Source: Knoxdaviesia capensis (taxonomy: Eukaryota > Ascomycota > Sordariomycetes > Microascales > Gondwanamycetaceae). Taken from it: a stretch of DNA of 64,000 nucleotides. Shown piece after piece: positions 35,300 through 45,092 of this stretch (positions are counted from its first letter, which is position 1; the number at the start of each line of letters is the position of its first letter). Under the pieces are notes generated by a model that saw only the letters and a program-made list of their open reading frames with translations, was not told the DNA's origin and made no database searches. The stretch spans positions 62,001 to 126,000 of the forward strand of contig LNGK01000001.1 of the NCBI GenBank assembly GCA_001510575.1, read 5' to 3'. Position numbers and translations under genes: made by a program.

Positions 35300-38200
35300 A
35301 TTTTTTACGTTCTAATAGAACGAGTTTTAGTAACTAATTCCACCCCCCCTTCCCCTACTAAGTTAGCCTTACTATTTACGATATTATATAACGATCGATA
35401 TCCCTAACTAAGTCCTCGATTTCGAGGTAGAAGAAAGCTAAGCTTCTAGCTAATATCTACGAGGTTACCTTAGAACCCGAGGGAAAGACTCCTATATATA
35501 TACCTAATACCCGTACTATCTACTATCCTCCCCTCCCCTAGGTATAGTTTATAGAAGTAATAACCGAGATAGTTACTAAGAACTTAAGGGAAATTAAGAA
35601 AGATAGCGATAGGAAGTAGAACTAAATCGTAGATTTAGAGCGGTAGTAGGTATTAATTAAGAAGATCTTAGAAATATAAGATAAGGTTTTATAGATAACT
35701 TAGGAGAACGAACGATAACGTAGATCCTCTTTCCGATAGTAGGAGTATTAGTTAGAAGACGAAGATAACGATAACTTAGATAAAAACGGGAACTATAGAC
35801 GTTCGGTTACGAAGGTTAAGATAAAGGAGCTTAAGAACTACGCTATCCTTATCGATAAGACCCTAAAGCTAGCTAGTACTTTAGAATAGCTATAGTAGTC
35901 CGAAGAATTCGAGATTACCTTAAGCGCGCTAGGTATTACTATTAAATAACTCCGAGACCTCTAACCCCTAGTAAGCGCGTATATAGTACGTATAATAAAG
36001 GAATCGATCGCCCCCGAGATTTCTTCTATATTTAAGGATAAGGTAAATACTTATACCCTATTTAGATCGCTAAAATAGAATTTCTAAGTAATTAGGGAGT
36101 CGTAGATTAAAAATATTATAGTAGTTTTTAATTTCTAAACTAAACCGAGAGAAGGAGTATACTAAATCCTAAATCGATTCGTCTCTATAGTATATAAGGT
36201 AAGACTAGAAGGGCTCGTAATCCCGACTATCTTAACCGCGACGGGCGCTTACTATTATATTACCGCCTACTACCCTAAGCTTAATAGAGACCTCTACGTT
36301 ATCCTAAAGAGTTTTAATAAGGATATCGATAATAAGGCCGCCTTTATTACGGCTATATCGGAATATATAGCTAAGAATATAAACCGCGCTACGCGCTAGT
36401 AGTAATCTAGATATCCTCCTAACTAGAAGAAGGATAATAGCGCGAAGAAACCCGATTACTATACCCCCCCCTCCCTTAAGCCTACCGCTAGTAGTATCCC
36501 TATCTAGAAGAAGAGTGATATTTAATATTATTAATACGGCTTAAAAGGTTATATTATAAGTAAGTACTAAGCGAAAGCGAATAGTAAAGAGAAGACTTAT
36601 AAGCTAGGAGCCGCGAATATTACGACTTTTACTAAGAAGCCTACTAAGGGTAAAGGTAATAAGCCTCTAAAGGACGCTAAGCTAGAGGAGTCGACTACCC
36701 TTTACGGTATTACCTATACCGCTATAGACTAACGACCCTTTAAGCCTTACCCCGTATATTATATCTATATAAATTAGATTTATAATATAGGTTCGGATTC
36801 TTATATTTTAAACGACCTATTTTAGTTTAAGCGAGGATCCCTAAAGACTTTTACTAATTTAATTAAGTTAAGGAGCGGATTATCGGGAGTTCGATATATT
36901 AGAACTATTTAACTCTAGATAAAGGACGGATCTAACCTTAGGATTACTAATATCTAGTATTACCTTACCTTTCTTATTAACGTTATCTCTAGAATTATTT
37001 AATATAAGAAGGGGTACGTTTTAGTAGTAAACCGGCTAATAATTAAGGATAAGGTTATTACTATTATCTTTCTAGTAGAAAGAGGCTTTACGTTAGAAAT
37101 AAAGGAAGGCCTTAAGGCCTATACGACTATAAACGAGGTTCCTCGCGAGGAAGGCTATACCTTATATACCGAAGTTAACGGTACCGTATACGCTAATATA
37201 TCCCTACGTACGCTTTTAGAGAGTGAGGCTCTTATATACTAGCGCTTTTACTACCCCGGAAGGGTAGCTATATCCTAAATAGTTAAGGTAGTTACTAGTT
37301 CTCTAGTTAAGAAGGTAACTAGACTTATCGAACCTTATAGCGCCTATAAGTTTAGAAAGATAACGTCTTTTAAACTACTAGACTTTAAAGTACCTTCTAA
37401 AGTACCTAGGGAGGTTATCTATATAGATATAGGTATTATATAACCGGTATCTATAAGCGGGAATAGCTACTTCTTATTAATATATAATAAGGCGATAAGC
37501 CGACGATCGGTTTATATAACGGCCTAAAAGAGTAATATACTTATATATATCTAGAAGACCGTTAAGAGATAGGCGCTAGAGCTAGGCCAGAAGCCTAAGA
37601 AGCTCTATAGCGATAACGGTACCGATATCGGTACTAAGAAGCTAGCTACTTACTATAACGAGTAGGGAATCGAGTATATAATATCGCCTCTATACTATCT
37701 AGCCGAGAACGGGCGTATCGAGCGTAGTATCCGCGAGGTCTTATAGAAGACTAGAGTAACCGTTATTACCGAGAGTATCCCGCTAAAGCTATAGGATAAG
37801 ATTATAACCGCGGTAGTCTATATACTTAATCGGACGGTTATCTCTAGGAGCTTTAATACGCTAATTAGCGCTTTTTAGAAGGCTTACGGGATATACGAGA
37901 AAGTTAATATATTATACCTTTAAATATTAAGTTCTAAATATATCGTATATATAAACCCCCTCTAGCGATAGAAGATATTAAACGCTAAATTCGATAACTA
38001 AAATACTAAGCTAGCACTTACGGGCGTAGAAGGTATCTTAGTTAGATACTAAAGCCGTTATCTTTATAGAGTATAGATTCTAGAATTTAGATAGGTATAT
38101 ATTACTAAGGATATCCGGTTTTAGGAACGTATCTATAAGCTTTTATATAGAAAGTACGTTCGATCTTACCCTCTAGGAGCGCTACGCTAGTCGAAAGCTA

Positions 38201-40229
38201 GCGCTACTACTAGTAGTAGTATCCCTAAGAAGGGGATATCTAGCGTATCGGAGCTATCTAGCGTACTAGAGCTATCCGGGGTATTGGAGCTAACGGCCGT
38301 ATTAGAACTATCTAATACGTAGAACTTATTAGACGACGAGGAAGTTACGACCGCGAATCCTCTTATTACTAACGAGAGCCGCTTAAGACTAGATAAACTC
38401 GAAGACCTTAACGAATTAGCTAGCGATTAACTACTAGGAAGTACTTTTATAGTAGTATCCGATTTAATCTACTTACGTAATACTAACGAAGTATTAAAGC
38501 GTAACCCTTAGCGAGATTAGAAAGCTATAGGAACCTAGATAGAAGCTATTAGGACTGAATTTCGGAAGGTTATTAAGATAAAGACTTTTAAGGTAATATA
38601 GGGAAAGCCTCTAAAGAAACCGATTACTACGAAGCTCGCCTTTCGATAGAAGACTAACGCGGAGGGTAACGAAATTAAGAAGAAAGTAAGATAGTACGCT
38701 TAAGGCTTTTAATAACGAGAAGGCGTCGACTTCTACGAAACGTTTATATTAACCGCGACCCTAGATACGTAGAGGATCCTATTAGCCCTTATAGTTAAGA
38801 CGAGAGCTACCTTATAGTAGATAGACGTAGTCTCTACCTACTTATAAAGAGAGCTTAAGGAAACGATCTATATTATCCCTAAGCTTATAATACGTAAGTA
38901 CCTAGACGAATATCCTAAGGAGGCCCTAAAAGTCGGATAGAAGTTAGGAAGCGCTTAGTAGTATTTTATTCTATTAAAACTACTATATAAACTAAAGTAG
39001 TTAGGAAGATAGTAGTAGATTCGCCTCTAAGAGGTACTCGTAATAATTAGATTTAAGCCTTTATAGGCTAACGACGTAACCTACTATAACCCCTAGACCT
39101 AAGTAGTTATCTCTTCTTACGTTAACGACTTACTAATCCTTTCCCTTAATAAATCTATAGCCGATTAATTCGAGAAAGACCTAGTAAGTATCCTAATCTC
39201 TAAGTACTAAGGAGAGCCCGAATAGCTCTTAGGAATAGCTATTAAGATCGAGAACGATAGTATCTTAATTAGCTAGGATACCTATATTAGAGATATACTA
39301 GAGGAGTTCTAGCTTTTAAATTACCGAACCGTAACTACGCTAATAGAGCTAGTTACCTTTTTACCCCCCGAGTATAAAGATTATGATTCCTAGATATATA
39401 GTCTAAAGGACTAATAAATAAGTTATAATTATAAGGCACGTATAGAGAAATATATATAAAGGGAAGCTTGAATTTTTTCTATCTTAAGATGTTTCTTATA
39501 AAAGCGCGGTAGATATCTACCTTTTATAGGTCTTTTACTAGCTCTTTAAGGTATTTATATATATATAGATATATACTTAAATACTTACCGCTAGGTAGTA
39601 TCTACGTATANGTAGCCTACGCTATATATTAGTACGCGCGCTTCTCTTACGACCTACGAATTATATACGCTAAAGGCCTAAAGCGTATACTACGGTACCT
39701 TACCGGATACGCTTAGAAGGGGATTACCTACCGATAGAGTCTTACGGCGTAAGATTAGATACTAAACGCCTAGGCCGATACCTCGTATAGTAATACTAAA
39801 GACGCCGAATTTAAATTAACTACTAGCTACGTTATTATACTTAATAATAACCCTATTAGCTAGTATAGTAAACGGTAGAAGCGGACTACTAACTCTTCTA
39901 CTAAAGCCGAGATCTACGCGTTATAAGAGACTATATACTACCTAGTATAGCTTTAATATTTACTAACCGAGCTTAACTTTTATATTAGGAATATCGTCCT
40001 CTAGGAGGATAATACCGCTACTATTACCGCCGTTACGAAACCTACTTACCGTCTAAACCTAAAATACGTTAGCACGCCTCTTTACTCTACTATCGACCGA
40101 GTATAGGAACTTAATATTAGAGTATAATACGTACCTACGGTAGAATAATTAGCGGATATACTAACTAAGCTATTAGGAAGAGTGCTATTTAAGAGGTACG
40201 CGGGACTACTAGTATATAACGTTCCGATT
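35300..40229 (+). pseudogene. Degenerate gag-pol of the Copia element
   Basis: No open frame survives, but motifs are readable when stops are ignored. A zinc knuckle with Cys and His turned to Tyr (CX2CX4HX4C spacing) lies near 36525-36580. A protease-like segment lies near 36780-36830. Integrase spans about 37250-37960, with SDNGTDIG near 37610 and AENGRIERSIRE near 37705. Reverse transcriptase spans about 38520-39130, with a YVND sequence at the usual YVDD position. RNase H spans about 39720-40200 and includes SSTKAEIYAL. CpG steps are frequent and kept, while CpA and TpG are nearly absent: the mark of CpA-directed RIP on both strands. Confidence 0.9.
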
Positions 40230-40238
40230 AAAAAGGGG
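40230..40238 (+). other. Polypurine tract of the Copia element
   Basis: AAAAAGGGG abuts the first base of the right LTR, the standard site for plus-strand priming. Pure purine sequence has no CpA or TpG and so is immune to RIP. Confidence 0.75.
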
Positions 40239-40559
40239 TATTAAATATTAAAATAATTTATATTATATTATCCTTTATATAGCCGGAAGTTTATAATAAA
40301 GAATAAAGCTACGATAAATAGCCTAGGGAATAATAATAGATATAATATAGATTTACGAAGAGCCTAGTATAGAAGGGAAGCCTTAGAAGGCATCAGGGAT
40401 CTAGACGGGAGGAAGCCTAGATCCCATAGGGGATAAGAAGGAAGCTTTCCCCCCATCCATTCTAGCATAGTATTTCATAGCCATCAACTACTCATCTTGT
40501 TTTTTACCCCCTACCTTTGTGAATGGTATTGACTGCAAAGTTACGCTTCCAATTCTAAC
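40239..40559 (+). repeat. Right (3') LTR, half RIPed and half unmutated
   Basis: This is the mirror image of the left LTR. The first part is RIPed (TATTA, ATAATAAAG, AATAATAGATA, last mutated site at 40402-40403). From 40425 on it keeps CA and TG (CCCATAGG, TTTGTGAATGG, GACTGCAAAG). The CATCAGGG just inside the mutated half was not hit. A one-base indel near 40370 separates the two copies. Confidence 0.93.
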
Positions 40560-41225
40560 CGCCTTTTCCTGTTTCCAACAGACACAAGATAAAGGGCCAC
40601 ATCCAGACTTACTAACACGCAGAGTTTAGCCAATTATCGCGGATGTGGCAGTGTGTGCTGTGTATCTATGGAAGGACAGTGCAATTATCAGCTGCCACTG
40701 TGTTTCCAGGCAGGCTTCCCTATCACGAGCCGATATAATCGGTGACTCACTCAAGTCTAGTCCCTGCAATTTGGGGTACCTTTAATGGACAGACCCTGTA
40801 AGTGTGCACAGTGCAAGAGTTCACCGCAAACTTTTCAGTGGCTGGAGCCCTGTGGCCAATTCGGACGGGCTTCCCCAGAAAAAAAAGCTGCGATTTTTGG
40901 TTCTTTTCTTTTCTGCGTCTGGGCCTGTTCCGGTTTCGCTCGTGCCTTTTTCCGAATTTTGTACGGTCCGGTCCCAGTCACACTTTTTTTTCTCCCCCAG
41001 GGTTTTTCTTAGTCTTGGACTCTCTTTCCCTTCCCCCTTCACCTGATTGATCATCTCCCGACCTCTTCGTTTCGGTATCTTGTGAATTGGGAAGAATCCC
41101 GAAGACGACCGCCGAAACCGCTTACCTGCAAACCGAAAAACCCGCAGTCACTCCGACCCCGGAAACCCACATCCTCCGGCCCTCTCCCCTTTCACCCCCC
41201 CCCTTCGCTCCCGTTTCTTCCGCCG
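40560..41225 (+). promoter_or_regulatory. Promoter and leader of the acetolactate synthase small subunit
   Basis: These 666 bases lie between the retrotransposon and the ATG. A CpcA/Gcn4 site lies at 40743-40749. The 240 bases before the ATG are CT-rich leader. The sequence has normal CpA/TpG content, so RIP did not spread into this promoter. Confidence 0.6.
40743..40749 (+). promoter_or_regulatory. CpcA/Gcn4 binding site (TGACTCA)
   Basis: A perfect TGACTCA, the core of the cross-pathway control element recognised by CpcA/Gcn4. It lies about 480 bases before the start of an amino-acid biosynthesis gene. The position and gene function fit induction under amino-acid starvation. A seven-base match can also arise by chance. 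Confidence 0.55.
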
Positions 41226-42246
41226 ATGGCCTCCCGCAGGCTCGTCACGCCAGTGGCCGCGCTCGGCCGCACGGTGCTCGCCGGCCCGGCAGCCTCGACC
41301 AGCTCGCGGCTGAGCAGCTCGACGTCGGCGATTGCATACAAGGCCATCCGGCGGCGGCAGGCGCCGCTGCCGGTGTCGGAGACGCCGTCGTGGTCGGCGC
41401 AGGCGGCCGTGTCGTCGATCCTGTACGAGACGCCGGCCACCGACAGCGGCCCGCCGAAGCGCCACATCCTCAACTGCCTGGTGCAGAACGAGCCGGGCGT
41501 GCTGTCGCGCGTGTCGGGCATCCTGGCCGCGCGCGGCTTCAACATCGACTCGCTGGTCGTGTGCAGCACCGAGGTCGCCGACCTGTCGCGCATGACCATC
41601 GTGCTGACCGGCCAGGACGGCGTCGTCGAGCAGGCCCGCCGCCAGCTCGAGGACCTGGTCCCCGTGTGGGCCGTGCTCGACTACACCAATGCGCCGCTCG
41701 TGCAGCGCGAGCTGCTGCTCGCCAAGATCAACGTGCTCGGCCCGGAGTACTTCGAGGAGCTGCTGGCCCACCATCGCGAGATGGCGGCTGGCGAGCCGGA
41801 CGAGGGCGCTGCCGAGCCGTCGTTGGAGGATGCCGCGGTGGCTAAGGACTTCCATCCCAGCAAGCTGGCTGTCAGTGAGGCGCTTCGCCAGAAGCACCAG
41901 CACCTGCAGTCGTTAACGTATCTGACCCACCAGTTTGGTGGAAAGGTGCTGGATATCAGCACCAACAGTTGCATTGTTGAAGTGTAAGCTCCATGGTTTC
42001 CCCCTTTTGTATACCGATATGTGTTTCCCCTGACAACTAACTCCGATTCTCTCCCCCTCCAGTTCCGCCAAGGGATCCCGTATCGATACCTTCCTTAAGC
42101 TGGTCGCTCCGTTCGGTATCCTCGAGTCGGCCCGGACTGGCCTGACCGTGCTCACCCGGTCCCCGCTGTACGGACCCAACGAGGAGGAGAACCTGGCTAA
42201 GGAGGCCGACGAGGTTGTTGATGCCAGCCAGCTTCCTCCTGGTTAA
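41226..42246 (+). CDS. ilv6: Acetolactate synthase regulatory (small) subunit
   Basis: Exons are 41226-41983 and 42063-42246 (313 residues). A mitochondrial presequence (MASRRLVTPVAALGRTVLAG) precedes the ACT domain that starts ILNCLVQNEPGVLSRVSGIL, with FNIDSLVVCSTE and LSRMTIVLTGQDGVVEQARRQLEDLVPVW. The C-terminal half includes VLDISTNSCIVEV, with the intron splitting the following Val codon, and FLKLVAPFGILESARTGLTVL. The subunit activates the catalytic subunit (Ilv2) and gives valine feedback inhibition in branched-chain amino-acid synthesis. The start is the first ATG of the frame with a targeting-like sequence. It is convergent with the ornithine carbamoyltransferase gene. Confidence 0.95.
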
Positions 42247-42627
42247 CGGTCCCATTTTGTCATTTGAATTTTTTCTTTATTGGGGGGTTCGACACTTCAT
42301 ATAAAAGCCTGCATGTAATACAAACACCTGTGAAATTGGGAGAGAGAGAGGGAGAGAGAGAATTCTAGATGCAGGAGACGGTTGAAACCATTCGTACTAC
42401 TACTATTGTCTAGATGCTTTGGTCTCAGGAACACCGCTTGTGGAATTTATTTATTTGGCTCTGAAATCGTATAACCAACCCTTGAACAGGGAAAAAAGAT
42501 GAAAACTTTTTCGAGGTCTGCTCTTCGTGACTACCCAGAGAGCCCAATTAAATCAGCCTGCATATATGGCTCGCTTTTTGCATGCAAACATTTCTGCGTT
42601 TGATTTTGATTTATGCGTTTGTTTCGT
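42247..42627. other. Intergenic, convergent 3' ends
   Basis: The 3' UTRs of ilv6 (+) and ornithine carbamoyltransferase (-). A short GAGA run occurs at about 42342-42360. No coding signal. Confidence 0.5.
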
Positions 42628-43783
42628 TTATATGTTTCCCTTGTTCACAACGAATCCTTCCAATGCAGCCACAGCCGCCCACAGCCGGTTCTCCGCCTCC
42701 GGGAACACAAGCGACCGGTCACTGTAGAAGACCTCGTCAGCGACCTCCTCGGCGTGGCGCGGCAAGCAGTGCATGAACTTCCAATCGGGCTTGGCACCAC
42801 CCCGACGAGCGAGGTCGTTGGTGATCTGGTAGCCAGCGAAGGCCTCGAGCCGCTTCTTGGTCTCGGCCTCCTGGCCCATCGACACCCACGTGTCGGTGAC
42901 GAGCACGTCGGCGTCGCGGATGGCCTCTTCCGGCACGGTGGTTTCGATGAGCTTGCCGGGCCGCGGCGCGGTGACGGCGGCGGCGAGGATGAGGGCGCGC
43001 ATGTTCGCGGGGATGCCGTAGCCGGCGGGCGAGGCCACGGCGATGTCGACGCCGGACTTGATGCAGCCGATGGCGAGGTCGAAGAGCACGTTGTTGGAGT
43101 CGCCGATCCACGCCAGCTTGCGGCCCTCGAGGCCCAGGCTGCTGGACGAGGCGCTGGCCGACAGGCCGGGCGAGAGGGTCTCGTGCAGCGTCAGGAAGTC
43201 GGCGATGATCTGCAGCGGGTGGAAGTCGTCCGACAGCGCGTTGATCACCGGCACCGACGAGTCCTTGGCGAGCCCGGCGACGTCGGAGTGCGGGCCGACG
43301 CGGGCGACCATGCACGACGTCATGGACGAGATGACCTTGGAGGTGTCATACAGGGACTCGTTGACCTGGCGGAGAGGGGGGAGGCTTGTGTTAGTCAGGA
43401 CTGCAGGGTCTCCTGTAGATGCGGCATTACGCGATCATGGCACCACCTACACCGAGCTGAATGTCGTCCTTGCCCAGGAACATGGGGTGGCCGCCCAGCA
43501 TAGCCACGGCAGCCTCGGTGGACACCCGGGTGCGGGTACTCCGCTTGCTGAACATCATGGCCACGACGCGGCCGGCCAACGAGGTGGCCAGGTGCGGCGG
43601 GATGGTGCCGGCCTTGACGGCGGTCTTGTGGGCGGCGGCGTTGCGCACCAGCGTGGTGAATTCGGCGGTGGTCAGGTCGTCGATGGTCATCAGGTGGCGC
43701 GGGGCCGATGACGATTGCGAGTAGGCGCGGGCTTGGGCCCGGGCGGTGACCGGCCGGGCCAGACGGAGGGCTTGTCGCTGCAT
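42628..43783 (-). CDS. argB: Ornithine carbamoyltransferase, mitochondrial
   Basis: Exons are 43451-43783 and 42628-43365 (356 residues). The presequence is [20 protein letters not shown]. The carbamoyl-phosphate loop S-T-R-T-R (82-86) lies in [13 protein letters not shown], and the ornithine motif is MHCLPRH. The splice is placed at CTCGGT|GTAGGT so that [21 protein letters not shown] is continuous, as in the family. The enzyme makes citrulline from ornithine and carbamoyl phosphate in arginine synthesis. The frame stays open upstream of the chosen ATG (to 43909), but the downstream ATG gives the better presequence. No exact TGACTCA was seen in its promoter. Confidence 0.95.
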
Positions 43784-45092
43784 GGCTGTGGAGGGGCGGC
43801 GGTGAAGGCGGCGAACGGGCCGGGGGGAGAGCACGGAAGACGGCGGGAGTGGTCGAAAGTGCGGACGGGGAGGAGGAAGAAGGAGAAAGAGGGACCTGGC
43901 TAGGCACACCGGCTCGGTTCTAGTTGGGTTCTGGTCGGTATGTTAGTGGTGCTATAGGGAGCGTTGCTAGAAGCTGTTCGGAGAGCGTTAGACGTGTGTG
44001 ATAGCTCTGGATAGCTTACCTAGATGTTCACGGAAGCGCCAATTGACGCTGTCGCTAAATGAAGTGAATGACCTCAATTGAGGTCTGGGAAAAGAGTCTA
44101 TAAAAAAGAAAAAGAAACAAACAGGGCAGATATGGGAAAGCAAACAAAATCTGGGGAGAAAGCCGCAGAAATCTTCAAGATCACGAGTCACACAACAGTC
44201 ACACATGCACTCACGCAGAAAAAATGGGTTCCGGCGCCGGAGGCGGATATTGTAGGTTTAGAGGGACGAGTCAATTACAGTGGACTTTTTACAGGGCTTA
44301 TCGGTGGTTACCGATAGCATTTTTTCGCTCTTGCAGTTTTACTGGGCATGTGGACTAGCAGAGCTTTTTTGTCCCCTGCAGAACCAACAAAATTTACAGC
44401 CAATCAGCAGGGAGCGAATTAATTCAGACACACGGGCCAAAAGTGGTTGAGCATCCCAGTGTGATCTCTTATAGTATGCACTGTGGATCTGGAACCATTT
44501 GGCCCATTGGCCCAAACTGGAACTTGTGTCTGACAGTTGGCAAGTGGCGAGTCGACAGCTGGCACCGGGCACATTCCGGCTGAACTCCGGGCGGTTCTTG
44601 TCACACAGGGCGGGGCCAATGTAACAGTGACTTGGGGGCCCACCTAAAGTCACACCGATGTGACGGTATCGGCTACCTTCAGGCTGGCTGCACTTAGATT
44701 GCCTCTTTTTCGTGATCATGATTCCGACTTTCCCTTCTCCCAACAACATCGACAACGCCACCAAGCATCCGCTCTTTTCTTTATTTTGATTTCGAGCGTC
44801 TTCTCTCTCTCTCCCTTTTTGTTCTTGTTTATTTTTCTTTTCTTGTATCGGGTATACAGAATTCTCACACCGGTACTTTCCTTCATCTGTTCTTTCGTTT
44901 CTTCTCCCCCACATCGGATCATCCGAACGGGAACAGGCACTCTAACGTCAAGTCTCTTCTTTTTTCCATCGACAATCCAATACCATGATCAACGGCCAAT
45001 AGTTTGGCTTCCCCCCGACTCTTGTGACTCTCAGTCAGTCATATATCGACAGCTCCTCCCCCTCCTCACTTCCTCTACCCCCTTCACCCACC
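43784..45092. promoter_or_regulatory. Divergent promoter region argB / DUF3712 gene
   Basis: 1.3 kb without a recognised gene. The right 400 bases are CT-rich leader for the plus-strand gene. Near-matches to TGACTCA (for example CGAGTCA at about 44184) are imperfect. Confidence 0.45.

Larger units (their letters stand above)
34747..40559 (+). mobile_element. RIP-inactivated Ty1/Copia LTR retrotransposon
   Basis: Two direct repeats (34747-35068 and 40239-40559, 322 and 321 bases) flank an internal region. Remnants lie in the order gag zinc knuckle, protease, integrase, reverse transcriptase, RNase H. Integrase before RT defines Ty1/Copia. A purine tract AAAAAGGGG directly precedes the right LTR. 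The left LTR begins TGTTG; the RIP-mutated right copy begins TATTA. Every long frame is cut by TAG/TAA stops in place of CAG/CAA, and Cys codons read as Tyr, so it cannot encode anything. The 5-base flanks (ACTTA left, CGCCT right) do not match, so no target-site duplication is visible. It lies between tom40 and the promoter of the acetolactate synthase small subunit. Confidence 0.93.

Noticed and set aside
43432..43450. Donor GTAATG at 43430 for the ornithine carbamoyltransferase intron
   Set aside because: It gives a broken protein after GVGGAMIA. The donor GTAGGT at 43450 restores [12 protein letters not shown] as in the family.
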